From positions 48,952-112,951 of IMG/VR virus record IMGVR_UViG_3300046787_000327: a stretch of 64,000 nt of DNA; one strand, 5' to 3'. The stretch is from a virus. Position numbers and translations under genes: made by a program. Positions 19,829 to 27,891 of the stretch are shown in pieces; position 1 is the first letter of the stretch; the number at the start of each line of letters is the position of its first letter. Under the pieces are notes generated by a model. The model was not told the origin of the DNA, made no database searches, and saw nothing but the letters and a program-made list of their open reading frames with translations.

Positions 19829-22800
19829 ATGAGTTACGTAGGCTTACACGTACACACCCACTATTCCCTCTTTGACGGAATCGCTACTCCAGAAGAATAC
19901 ATTGACCGTGCAGTTGAGTTGGGGATGCCAGCAATTGCTATCACCGACCACGGTACTTTATCTGGGCATAGGGAACTGCACCGTATTGCAAAAGCGAAGG
20001 GTATTAAGCCTATACTTGGTGTAGAAGGCTATATGTGTCAAGATAGATTCGATACAAGAGATAAGTCTGAAAGAGACGGAGACCTTGATCTAGTCTACAA
20101 CCATATAGTCCTTCTCGCCAAGAACCAAATTGGTTTAGAGAACCTTAACAAGATTAATGAGATTGCGTGGACAGAAGGCTACTTCAAGAAGCCACGATTC
20201 GACTTTGAAATCTTGGAAAAGTATTCAGAAGGTATTATTGTTACCTCTGCTTGTCCAAGTAGCGTACTTGTAAAGGCACTTGAAAATAATGAGTTTGCCA
20301 TTGCTAAGAAGCATATTGAATGGTTTAAACGAGTATTTAATGATGACTACTACATTGAAGTTATGCCACACAATGAGGCAGAGATTAATAAGCAGTTAAT
20401 TCAATTGGCTGATGAGTTTGGAGTGCAGGTTGTCGTTACACCTGACTGCCACCATAGTTCAGTCGATCAGAAGGAGATTCAAGAATTTAAACTTCTGTTA
20501 AATACGCATGTCAAAATAGACAAAGAGCATACCTTTGAAAAGTCTAAGAAGTATACAGACATGATGGAACGCTTGGATTACCTATACGGACATGATCGTC
20601 AGATCACATTTAACGAGTTTGACATTCACCTACTCTCTTATGAGGAGATGAAGTCTGCTATGGAAGCCCAGGGTATTGACCGTCCAGATATTTACTCTAA
20701 CACACTTGCTATCGCTGAAAAAGTTGGGGACTATGGAATTCAGGAAGGTCTAGACCTACTACCAGTACAATACAAGCACCCAGATAAAGAACTTAAAGAG
20801 TTAGCCCTTGCTGGACTCACAGAGCGAGGTGTAGACTCACAAGAATATCTAGATAGATTAGATGAAGAACTGCAAGTAATTAAGGACAAGAAGTTTGCAC
20901 CGTACTTCCTAGTTGTTCGAAGCATGATTAACTGGGCTAAGAAGGAAGACATCATGGTAGGTCCTGGTCGTGGATCTGCTGCAGGCTCATTGCTTTGTTA
21001 TGCACTTGGTATTACAGATATTGATCCAATCAAGCATGGACTACTGTTCTTCCGATTTATTAACCCAGACCGTAATGACTTCCCTGATATCGATACTGAT
21101 ATTCAAGATACTCGTCGTGAAGAGGTTAAAGATTATCTAGTTAGACAGTATCGACATGTTGCATCTATTGCTACATTCCTTTCTTTTAAGGATAAGGGTG
21201 TTGTACGAGATGTTGCACGAGTGCTCAACATTCCACTTACAGATGTTAACAAGGTTCTAAAACTTGTAGATACATGGGATGACTTCTGCACATCTAAAGC
21301 AACTAGAGAATTTAGAGAGAAATATCCAGAGGTAGAAATTTATGGAGAACAACTTCGTGGTCGTATTAGAGGCACTGGCATTCACGCTGCTGGTGTTGTC
21401 ACTAGTAAAGACCCCATCTTCCGATTCGCACCAATGGAGACACGATCTTCTACTGGTAGCGATGAGCGTATCCCTGTTGTTGCTGTGGATATGGAAGAGG
21501 CAGAACGGATTGGCCTAATCAAGATTGATGCTTTGGGTCTTAAAACTCTATCAGTCCTTAAAGATACACTAGATATCATTGAGGAACGAGATGGAAAGAA
21601 AATTGACCTTCTCAAGATTGATATGGATGATGCCAATGTTTATCAAATGCTTTCTGACGGGTACACAAAGGGTGTATTCCAGTGTGAAGCAGCACCATAT
21701 ACAAACCTGCTAGTTAAGATGGGTGTAAAGAATCTTGCAGAATTAGCAGCATCAAATGCTTTGGTTCGTCCAGGTGCTATGAATACAATTGGTAAAGACT
21801 ACATTGCTATTAAGCATGGTCGTCAGAATCCAAACTATAAGCACCAAATTATTAAATCCTTTACTGCAGAGACATACGGATGTATTCTCTATCAGGAGCA
21901 GGTTATGCAGGCTTGTGTGGCATTGGGTGGCATGTCTATGACTGATGCTGACAAGGTTCGTAAGATTATTGGTAAGAAGAAGGATGCAAAAGAGTTTGAT
22001 GTGTTTAAGGATCAGTTCATTAAGGGTGCTTCTCAATACATTAGCCCTAATGTTGCACTAGACCTATGGCATGACTTTGAGGCTCACGCAGGGTACTCAT
22101 TTAACAAGTCACACGCAGTAGCATACTCAACACTCTCATACTGGACAGCATGGTTGAAGTACCACTATCCACTAGAGTTTATGTACTCACTACTAAAGAA
22201 TGAAAAGGATAAAGATGCAAGAACTGAATACCTCATTGAAGCGAAGCGTATGGGCATTTCGATTAAACTGCCACATATTAACGATTCGGATATTGATTTT
22301 AAAATTGAAGGCAAGGGTATTCGGTTTGGGTTATCAGGAATTAAGTTCATCTCTGATAAAATTGCAGAAAGATATCTTGCTGCTCGCCCGTTCGTATCCT
22401 ACAAAGAACTTGAAGAGTTTACCTTTACAAAGGGTAACGGGGTTAATTCTAGGGCTCTTCAAGCACTAAGAGTTGTGGGTGCAGCAACCTTCCAGGATAA
22501 TCCTAGAAATGATGCAGAGATTAAAGAGAATCTATACGAGTACCTAAACCTACCTGAGTTCAATATCTCAGTTCCTTCACACTACCACGCTTTCATAACA
22601 GAGGCTGAGGATTATGAGGAGAAGGGGTCCTTTATTCTCATGGGAATGGTGAAGGGAATTAAGCGAGCAAAAGGCTGGGCTAGAGTAGAACTCCTTGATA
22701 AGACTGGTAGTGTTGGAATCTTTGATGATGAGAACACAACTATTGAGGCTGGAAGTTCGTACATTATCCTTGCCAATGATAACAGAATTGTTTCTGCAGT

Positions 22801-23101
22801 ACCTGTAGATCAAATCAAGGTATCGGATGCAGCAATGATTAAGTTCTTAAACTATAAGATGTTGCCATATAAAGATGATGACATGTTTGTAGTTTCATTT
22901 AAGTCAAGAGTTACAAAGGCTGGCAAGAAGATGGCCTCACTAACTCTTGCAGATGCTTCAAGAGGTCTTCACTCAGTGACTGTGTTCCCTACAGCATTTG
23001 CAAAGGCATTCATGAAGATCGAAGAAGGCAATACCTATAAGTTTAGTTTCGGAAAGACTAAAGATGGAACAGTTATATTGGAGGATGTAAATAATGCTTG
23101 A
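19829..23101 (+). CDS. DNA polymerase III alpha subunit (DnaE-type)
   Basis: 1090 residues, close to cellular DnaE length. The PHP domain is at the N-terminus (H7 and H9 in LHVHTHYSLFDG; AITDHGTLSGH). The C-family polymerase core includes GPGRGSAAGSLLCYAL and the catalytic pair in FPDIDTDIQD (~413-422), with the third acid in LIKIDALGLKTL. Near the C-terminus an OB-like region appears (SFILMGMVKGIKRAKGWARV). It should be the replicative polymerase for the phage, together with the helicase and primase upstream. Confidence 0.96.
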   Translation: MSYVGLHVHTHYSLFDGIATPEEYIDRAVELGMPAIAITDHGTLSGHRELHRIAKAKGIKPILGVEGYMCQDRFDTRDKSERDGDLDLVYNHIVLLAKNQIGLENLNKINEIAWTEGYFKKPRFDFEILEKYSEGIIVTSACPSSVLVKALENNEFAIAKKHIEWFKRVFNDDYYIEVMPHNEAEINKQLIQLADEFGVQVVVTPDCHHSSVDQKEIQEFKLLLNTHVKIDKEHTFEKSKKYTDMMERLDYLYGHDRQITFNEFDIHLLSYEEMKSAMEAQGIDRPDIYSNTLAIAEKVGDYGIQEGLDLLPVQYKHPDKELKELALAGLTERGVDSQEYLDRLDEELQVIKDKKFAPYFLVVRSMINWAKKEDIMVGPGRGSAAGSLLCYALGITDIDPIKHGLLFFRFINPDRNDFPDIDTDIQDTRREEVKDYLVRQYRHVASIATFLSFKDKGVVRDVARVLNIPLTDVNKVLKLVDTWDDFCTSKATREFREKYPEVEIYGEQLRGRIRGTGIHAAGVVTSKDPIFRFAPMETRSSTGSDERIPVVAVDMEEAERIGLIKIDALGLKTLSVLKDTLDIIEERDGKKIDLLKIDMDDANVYQMLSDGYTKGVFQCEAAPYTNLLVKMGVKNLAELAASNALVRPGAMNTIGKDYIAIKHGRQNPNYKHQIIKSFTAETYGCILYQEQVMQACVALGGMSMTDADKVRKIIGKKKDAKEFDVFKDQFIKGASQYISPNVALDLWHDFEAHAGYSFNKSHAVAYSTLSYWTAWLKYHYPLEFMYSLLKNEKDKDARTEYLIEAKRMGISIKLPHINDSDIDFKIEGKGIRFGLSGIKFISDKIAERYLAARPFVSYKELEEFTFTKGNGVNSRALQALRVVGAATFQDNPRNDAEIKENLYEYLNLPEFNISVPSHYHAFITEAEDYEEKGSFILMGMVKGIKRAKGWARVELLDKTGSVGIFDDENTTIEAGSSYIILANDNRIVSAVPVDQIKVSDAAMIKFLNYKMLPYKDDDMFVVSFKSRVTKAGKKMASLTLADASRGLHSVTVFPTAFAKAFMKIEEGNTYKFSFGKTKDGTVILEDVNNA

Positions 23102-23417
23102 TAACATGGCAGTTGAGTTACACAAGAACGCAGTAGTAAAGGGCTTTTGGCCAGAAGCAGAAGATGTTGATGACATCTTTGTTGCAAAGCAATTGATGAT
23201 GATCGTGTCAGAAGTTGTTGAGGCAATGGAAGCAATTCGTAAAGATAAGGGTGAGGAAGAGATCACTGCAGAGTTTGCAGACATTCTCATCAGAACTCTA
23301 GACCTTTATGCAGGAATTGTTGAAGCAGGGTATACTAGATTATCTCTAGATCATGTATTGAAGCAGAAGTCAGAGTTCAATAAGACTAGACCAGAGAAGC
23401 ATGGGGTTCGATTCTAA
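23094..23417 (+). CDS. MazG-like nucleotide pyrophosphohydrolase
   Basis: 107 residues overlapping the polymerase end by 8 bases. The all-alpha NTP pyrophosphatase signature is visible: SEVVEAMEA (E..E) followed by EFADILIRTLD (E..D), which bind magnesium. Such phage enzymes are proposed to hydrolyse abnormal NTPs or tune (p)ppGpp; the substrate cannot be read here. It is co-directional with polymerase and recombinase genes. Confidence 0.85.
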   Translation: MLDNMAVELHKNAVVKGFWPEAEDVDDIFVAKQLMMIVSEVVEAMEAIRKDKGEEEITAEFADILIRTLDLYAGIVEAGYTRLSLDHVLKQKSEFNKTRPEKHGVRF

Positions 23418-24430
23418 TGACTGTAACAATTGAAGATGTATTGGCTCAACTTAATCCTAAGTTGCGTAAGACTATTATGTCTGGTGATTCTATTCCACCA
23501 ACAGAATATGCAATTACCCCTAGCGTGGGCTTAAACCGTGCTCTCAATGGTGGACTTCCATACGGTAGACAAGTCCTTATTTGGGGGTCAAAGTCCTCTG
23601 CAAAGTCCTCTCTATGCCTTCAGATGATTGGTCTAGCACAGAAGGAAGGAAAACTCTGTGCATGGATTGATGCTGAAATGTCATACGATAAGTCTTGGGC
23701 TGAAAAACTTGGGGTAGATACTTCAAAGTTAATCGTATCTCAGTGCAGAACTATCAATGAAATGGTAGACATTGGCACTAGCCTAATGCAGGCAGGCGTA
23801 GACATGATCGTGGTTGACTCAATCACTTCCTTGCTTCCAGCCATTTACTTTGAAAAGGATTCAGATGAACTCAAGCAACTTGAAAATACAAAGCAGATTG
23901 GTGCAGAGTCACGAGACTTTTCCAATGCTTGGAAGATGATTAACTATGCTAATAACAAGGTTAAGCCAACTCTTTTTGTACTCATTAGTCAGAGTCGTAA
24001 TAATATTAGTGCTATGTATACTAGCCAGCAGCCTACTGGTGGTCAGGCTACTAAGTTCTATTCATCAACAGTTATTAAACTGTTCTCGTCAGAATCAGAT
24101 AACCAAGCAATTAAGGGGAAGATACATGTTGGGGATAAACTCATTGAAGAAAAGATTGGTAGAAAGGTACGCTGGGAACTTCAGTTCTCTAAAACATCTC
24201 CTGGCTTCCAATCTGGAGAGTATGACTTTTATTTTCGTGGCGATGATGTCGGCATTGATAGTATTGGCGATCTGGTGGACACGGCTGAGTTAGCAGGTCT
24301 TGTAAATCGTACAGGTGCTTGGTATCAACTAGAGGATGGCACAAAGGTCCAGGGTAGAGAAGGATTTGTCAACCGTGTTAAGGAAGACCTTGATCTGCAG
24401 GAGAGCCTACGAAAGCAACTCAATGGCTAG
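23417..24430 (+). CDS. RecA-like recombinase
   Basis: 337 residues, TAATG coupling. It should promote strand exchange for recombination-dependent replication or repair. The Walker A is GSKSSAKSS (57-65), differing from the usual GPESSGKTT by Ala for Gly before the Lys. The Walker B is VDMIVVDSITSLLP, and the DNA-binding loop region contains ISQSRNNISAMYTSQQPTGG. The C-terminus is short. Downstream genes include two putative resolvases, so a complete recombination cassette is likely. Confidence 0.9.
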   Translation: MTVTIEDVLAQLNPKLRKTIMSGDSIPPTEYAITPSVGLNRALNGGLPYGRQVLIWGSKSSAKSSLCLQMIGLAQKEGKLCAWIDAEMSYDKSWAEKLGVDTSKLIVSQCRTINEMVDIGTSLMQAGVDMIVVDSITSLLPAIYFEKDSDELKQLENTKQIGAESRDFSNAWKMINYANNKVKPTLFVLISQSRNNISAMYTSQQPTGGQATKFYSSTVIKLFSSESDNQAIKGKIHVGDKLIEEKIGRKVRWELQFSKTSPGFQSGEYDFYFRGDDVGIDSIGDLVDTAELAGLVNRTGAWYQLEDGTKVQGREGFVNRVKEDLDLQESLRKQLNG

Positions 24431-24599
24431 TTATACAGTCTATAATGGTCAATTTCTATGTCATGTCTGCAAGGTAGAAGTCAAAACACTAAGACTTTAT
24501 CCAGACACTAAGGTTGCAACTTGGATGTGTAAGGATAAGCACCTTAGCACCGTAAGTTTTAATAAGCGAAAGAGGAGTGATTTTGAGCGAGAGGAGTGA
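24423..24599 (+). CDS. Small zinc-finger protein
   Basis: 58 residues. ATG 24423 overlaps the recombinase stop by 8 bases; this start gives the compact domain MASYTVYNGQFLCHVCKVEV. Cys pair CHVC at ~13-16 and a later Cys in WMCKDKHLS could coordinate one zinc. Role unknown; it sits inside the recombination cassette. Confidence 0.6.
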   Translation: MASYTVYNGQFLCHVCKVEVKTLRLYPDTKVATWMCKDKHLSTVSFNKRKRSDFEREE

Positions 24600-24870
24600 G
24601 TCAAAGCGCTTCGGCGCAAAGCAACACAAGAACTCAGGACGAAACACTCACAAGGGGGATGCTACTTGGAGAAACTTTACAGTTGACTTCAAGGAGTACC
24701 CCAAAGGTATTACCATTAGCAAAGAGATTTGGGCTAAGGCTGTTACTGATGCTATCAGGAATGGTAATGATCCAGCAATATTTTTGGTACTGGGCGAGGG
24801 TAATGCCAAGGTAAGACTTGCAGTAATAGAGGTAGACATGCTAGAGCAACTAACTGAGGAGGAATCATGA
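24577..24870 (+). CDS. Putative small PD-(D/E)XK resolvase-like nuclease
   Basis: 97 residues with GTG start, overlapping its neighbour by 23 bases. The pattern KGDATWRNFTVDFKEY (~26-41) gives GD, then about nine residues, then (D/E)-x-K as VDFK. This is the metal-binding core of PD-(D/E)XK nucleases such as archaeal-type Holliday-junction resolvases. The following helix SKEIWAKAVTDAIRNG and strand DPAIFLVLGE fit that fold. Assignment is by motif; if the Asp or Lys is not conserved in relatives it would fail. Confidence 0.55.
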   Translation: MILSERSESKRFGAKQHKNSGRNTHKGDATWRNFTVDFKEYPKGITISKEIWAKAVTDAIRNGNDPAIFLVLGEGNAKVRLAVIEVDMLEQLTEEES

Positions 24871-25172
24871 CAGAACAACAAACAACTTTAGAGATGGTAA
24901 ACGGTCTTGCAGAGATTGCAGACTTTATGGAAGACGAGGAGTTGACTCAGGCTTTATCATTCATTGCTAAGATTATTATTAAGCCAGATATTCCTACACA
25001 GGTGGCTACGATTGAGATCGTACGCCTGCAGGCTATTGCAGCAAAGATGTCACTCAAGGCAACCTGGATGGCTAATGTAGATAAGTCTGACAGAGCAAAG
25101 AAGAATCTTTACTTTACTTCGGCAGAAGCAATCAATAATCTTGTGTCTGCCCTCAAGTACATCACACGATAA
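24867..25172 (+). CDS. Hypothetical helical protein
   Basis: 101 residues, ATGA overlap with the upstream gene. Mostly alpha-helical (MVNGLAEIADFMEDEELTQ; IVRLQAIAAKMSLKATWMAN). No family recognised. Its location between two nuclease-like genes suggests a recombination or replication accessory. Confidence 0.65.
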   Translation: MTEQQTTLEMVNGLAEIADFMEDEELTQALSFIAKIIIKPDIPTQVATIEIVRLQAIAAKMSLKATWMANVDKSDRAKKNLYFTSAEAINNLVSALKYITR

Positions 25173-25174
25173 TC

Positions 25175-25183
25175 TGCTATACT
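25175..25183 (+). promoter_or_regulatory. Extended -10 promoter
   Basis: TGCTATACT directly after the stop of the preceding gene, followed by a ~19-base leader to the ATG at 25209. Likely drives the nuclease-RuvC-terminase row. Confidence 0.5.
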
Positions 25184-25208
25184 TATACTAATAGAAACGA
25201 GAAATTAA

Positions 25209-26006
25209 ATGACAAAAAGTTTATTACAGCAGGTTATGTTAAAGAGAGCAGAGCAGCGGGAAAGTTTTGTAGACACCAAGGCTCTAATCGATAAAATTAA
25301 TTCTGGGTACACTATCAATAGAATTGATAAGCACACACAGAAGAAAACTTTTGCTCCTTCAACAATTGCATACTCTCATGGAGAGTGTCCTAGATATTGG
25401 TACTTGGCCTTTGATGGTCAGACCTTCGAAGACAATGCAGATGCATACGGCGCAGCGAACATGACTGCAGGAACGAAGTCTCATGAAAGAATTCAGGAAG
25501 CCATGGCCAATGTGCCAGATGGATTCTTGGTTGACTCAGAATTTAAGATTACTTATCCTGATCCACCAATCTTTGGGTACGGAGATGTAATGCTTAACTG
25601 GGAAGGCGAAGAACTTCTTGGTGAAATCAAGACAATGCTTAATGAAGGATTTGAGTATCGCAAGGCAGCAATGAAGCCAAAGACTGGCCACCTCATTCAG
25701 TTGCTTATCTATATGAAGATTCTAAAGAAGGCAAGAGCAGTTCTTATTTATGAGAACAAGAACAATCATGAACTACTGGTTTTGCCAGTAGAAGTAAACG
25801 ATCATTACCGTCGGTGGGTAGACCAGGCATTTGATTGGATGCGAGAAGTTCGTAAGGCATGGGTAGATAGAACCATTCCTAAGAAGAACTATAGATCAAA
25901 TTCAAAGATCTGTAAAACTTGTCCAATTCAAAAGGCTTGTGCATCAGCAGATGCAGGAGACATTAAGATAAATTCTCTGGAGCCACTGAAAGATGAAACA
26001 CTGTAA
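25209..26006 (+). CDS. Cas4/RecB-like PD-(D/E)XK nuclease with Fe-S cysteines
   Basis: 265 residues. The nuclease core is visible: THE-like TKSHERIQ (~89-96), GYGDVML (D126), GEIKTM (E139-x-K141) and the QLLIYM helix. A first Cys (GECPRYWYL, C60) and a terminal cluster CKTCPIQKAC (~240-249) match the [4Fe-4S] arrangement of Cas4/AddB-type nucleases. It probably processes DNA ends in phage recombination. No cas genes or CRISPR arrays were seen, so this is a phage recombination nuclease rather than part of a CRISPR locus. Confidence 0.85.
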   Translation: MTKSLLQQVMLKRAEQRESFVDTKALIDKINSGYTINRIDKHTQKKTFAPSTIAYSHGECPRYWYLAFDGQTFEDNADAYGAANMTAGTKSHERIQEAMANVPDGFLVDSEFKITYPDPPIFGYGDVMLNWEGEELLGEIKTMLNEGFEYRKAAMKPKTGHLIQLLIYMKILKKARAVLIYENKNNHELLVLPVEVNDHYRRWVDQAFDWMREVRKAWVDRTIPKKNYRSNSKICKTCPIQKACASADAGDIKINSLEPLKDETL

Positions 26007-26277
26007 CTGGTGCGATAAGCAATTTGAGACTGTAATTAGTTATCAGATATACTGCTGTGCAGAGTGTCGTGACTCAGCAACAAAAGAAAAGATCGCTATG
26101 CGATACATACATATGCGTCGTCAAAAGAGGAAGGGTAAGGAACGCAAGTGCAAATCTTGTGGGAACAACCTTTCAATCTATAATGATGAACCTCTATGTA
26201 TGGAATGTGTTATCAATCCAGTAGATGTAAATAAAACGCTTAAGCAGATAAAGGGGCTTGTTAATGGTAAAGAATAA
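25993..26277 (+). CDS. Double zinc-ribbon protein
   Basis: 94 residues overlapping the nuclease gene by 14 bases. Two Cys4 units are visible: CNWC...CCAEC (4-25) and CKSCGN...CMEC (~54-75), separated by a very basic stretch (MRRQKRKGKERK). A nucleic-acid-binding role is likely. Coupled to a RuvC-like gene downstream. Confidence 0.7.
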   Translation: MKHCNWCDKQFETVISYQIYCCAECRDSATKEKIAMRYIHMRRQKRKGKERKCKSCGNNLSIYNDEPLCMECVINPVDVNKTLKQIKGLVNGKE

Positions 26278-26854
26278 GTGGGGTGTTGAAATACAACCTG
26301 AAAGAATATGTGCCATTGATGCTAGTACCAATAGTCTCGCCTATGCAACATTTCATGATGGGCACCTTAAAGAGGTTGGAAAGATCAACTTTGAGGGCAA
26401 AGATATCTATGAAAAAGTAATTGACGCAGGCAGAAAGTCTAAGGGGCTGTTTGAGCATATTGTTAATGTAGATGCAATTGTCATTGAGCATACAGTATTT
26501 ATGAACAGCCCTAAGACTGCTGCTGATCTTGCACTAGTGCAGGGAGCACTTCTTGGTGCAGCGGGTCAGTCTGGGATCAGAACTATTGGTAAGGTAGCAC
26601 CTATTACTTGGCAAAACTTTATTGGTAACAAAAAGATCTCAAAGGATGAGAAACTTTTTATTAAGTCTCAACACCCTGGAAAATCTGATTCCTGGCTGAA
26701 GGGCTATGAAAGAGAACTGCGAAAGCAGAGAACTATTAACTTTATCAACATTCAGTATGATAAGGCTATTACTGATAATGATGTGGCAGATGCTTGTGGC
26801 ATTGGTCACTGGGCTGTAAAAAACTGGGGCAAAGCAATCGGAGTTGACAAATAA
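26264..26854 (+). CDS. RuvC-like Holliday-junction resolvase
   Basis: 196 residues. ATG 26264 is used because AAGGGG sits at 26251-26256. The RNase H-like fold acids are visible: D19 in CAIDASTNSLAY, E75 in AIVIEHTVF, and a final pair in DNDVADACGIG near residue 175. This should cleave branched DNA intermediates before packaging. Placement just upstream of the terminase genes fits that role. Confidence 0.82.
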   Translation: MVKNKWGVEIQPERICAIDASTNSLAYATFHDGHLKEVGKINFEGKDIYEKVIDAGRKSKGLFEHIVNVDAIVIEHTVFMNSPKTAADLALVQGALLGAAGQSGIRTIGKVAPITWQNFIGNKKISKDEKLFIKSQHPGKSDSWLKGYERELRKQRTINFINIQYDKAITDNDVADACGIGHWAVKNWGKAIGVDK

Positions 26855-26858
26855 TACT

Positions 26859-27014
26859 ATGGCTGCTAAACTATATACAAGTGAAGCCTTTATGCGTAAG
26901 AGATATCTTATGGATAAGAAGACACCAGAGGAGATTGCAAAGGAGTGCGGATGTACAGTAGAAACTGTTTATGTATACCTTGCAAAGTTCGGTTTGAGAA
27001 AGAGTAAAAGATGA
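26859..27014 (+). CDS. Small helix-turn-helix protein
   Basis: 51 residues. The C-terminal two thirds read as a resolvase/homeodomain-type HTH: TPEEIAKECGCTVETVYVYL, then a basic tail KFGLRKSKR. It probably binds DNA as a small regulator. Its stop overlaps the next ATG (ATGA). Confidence 0.65.
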   Translation: MAAKLYTSEAFMRKRYLMDKKTPEEIAKECGCTVETVYVYLAKFGLRKSKR

Positions 27015-27133
27015 ATAGACTTAAGAAGGCTTTGGTTGTTTCCACAATCGTTGGAGCAGTCGGAATTAGTTATGCCCTATACACACTTCGGGGCCTACCA
27101 GAAGCATTTGATTGGGTGGATGAAGATGAGTGA
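27011..27133 (+). CDS. Small single-TM protein
   Basis: 40 residues with a basic N-terminus (MNRLKK) and one hydrophobic helix (ALVVSTIVGAVGISYALY), then an acidic end. Overlaps neighbours on both sides by ATGA-type junctions. Membrane localisation is clear; function is unknown. Confidence 0.6.
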   Translation: MNRLKKALVVSTIVGAVGISYALYTLRGLPEAFDWVDEDE

Positions 27134-27368
27134 AAATTTAAACATTACGGTTGATCAAGTTAATCACCCGTCACATTACACTACTGACCCATCTGGTGTT
27201 GAGTGTATTCAGATTACTCGCCATCGTAATTTTAATATTGGCAATGCCTTTAAGTATCTTTGGAGAGCAGGCCTTAAGGATGAGTCTAAAACTATCCAAG
27301 ATCTTGAGAAGGCAATCTTCTACATCAAGGATGAGATTAATAGACTAGAGGGTAAGTATGACAACTGA
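27126..27368 (+). CDS. DUF3310 protein
   Basis: 80 residues from ATG 27126. The DUF3310 signature is clear: VNHPSHYTTDPSGVECIQIT, then GNAFKYLWRAGLKDESKT and DLEKAIFYIKDEI. This family is common in phages near nucleotide-metabolism or replication genes and includes T7 gp1.7-like nucleotide kinases; the activity here is not established. Confidence 0.85.
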   Translation: MSENLNITVDQVNHPSHYTTDPSGVECIQITRHRNFNIGNAFKYLWRAGLKDESKTIQDLEKAIFYIKDEINRLEGKYDN

Positions 27369-27891
27369 AGAAGAGTTAGTTAAGCATCTTGACCAAGTAA
27401 ATTTGGTTGTTGAAGAATATTTAAAGGGCAATGACCCAACACAGATTTCAAAGCAACTGACTATTCCAAGACAAAGAGTTGTTGCGTATATTGATGAGTG
27501 GAAGGTCAATGCATCTAACAATGCTGCTATTCGTGCTCGTGCAAAAGAAGCACTCGCAGGTGCAGACCAGCACTACGGCATTCTGATTACAAAATCTTAT
27601 GAAGTTATTGATGAAGCATCTATGACTAATAATCTTAGTGCAAAGACTGCTGCAATTAAACTTGTTATGGACATTGAGTCTAAGCGTATCGATATGCTTC
27701 AAAAGGCTGGACTACTTGAGAACAAAGAGTTGGCTGATGAAATGGTACAGATCGAAAAGCGTCAAGAAGTTCTTGTTGGTATCCTTAAAGATATCGCATC
27801 TACTCACCCAGAGGTAAGAGACTTAATCATGAGAAGATTATCTTCTATCTCTAAAGAAGATGAAGTGATTACGGTAATCGCTGATGTTTGA
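27358..27891 (+). CDS. Terminase small subunit (putative)
   Basis: 177 residues directly before and overlapping the large terminase. The N-terminal ~50 residues carry an HTH (PTQISKQLTIPRQRVVAYI, ~27-45), as in small terminases that recognise the packaging site. The rest is helical and could form the oligomerisation domain. Assignment depends on the HTH and the neighbour. Confidence 0.75.
   Translation: MTTEEELVKHLDQVNLVVEEYLKGNDPTQISKQLTIPRQRVVAYIDEWKVNASNNAAIRARAKEALAGADQHYGILITKSYEVIDEASMTNNLSAKTAAIKLVMDIESKRIDMLQKAGLLENKELADEMVQIEKRQEVLVGILKDIASTHPEVRDLIMRRLSSISKEDEVITVIADV

Noticed and set aside
24336-24422. Upstream extension of the small zinc-finger gene
   Set aside because: It would overlap the recombinase by 95 bases with no ribosome site; ATG 24423 gives a normal short overlap.
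25209-26006. Cas4-like protein as sign of a CRISPR system
   Set aside because: No repeat-spacer array and no cas1/cas2; such nucleases are common phage recombination enzymes.
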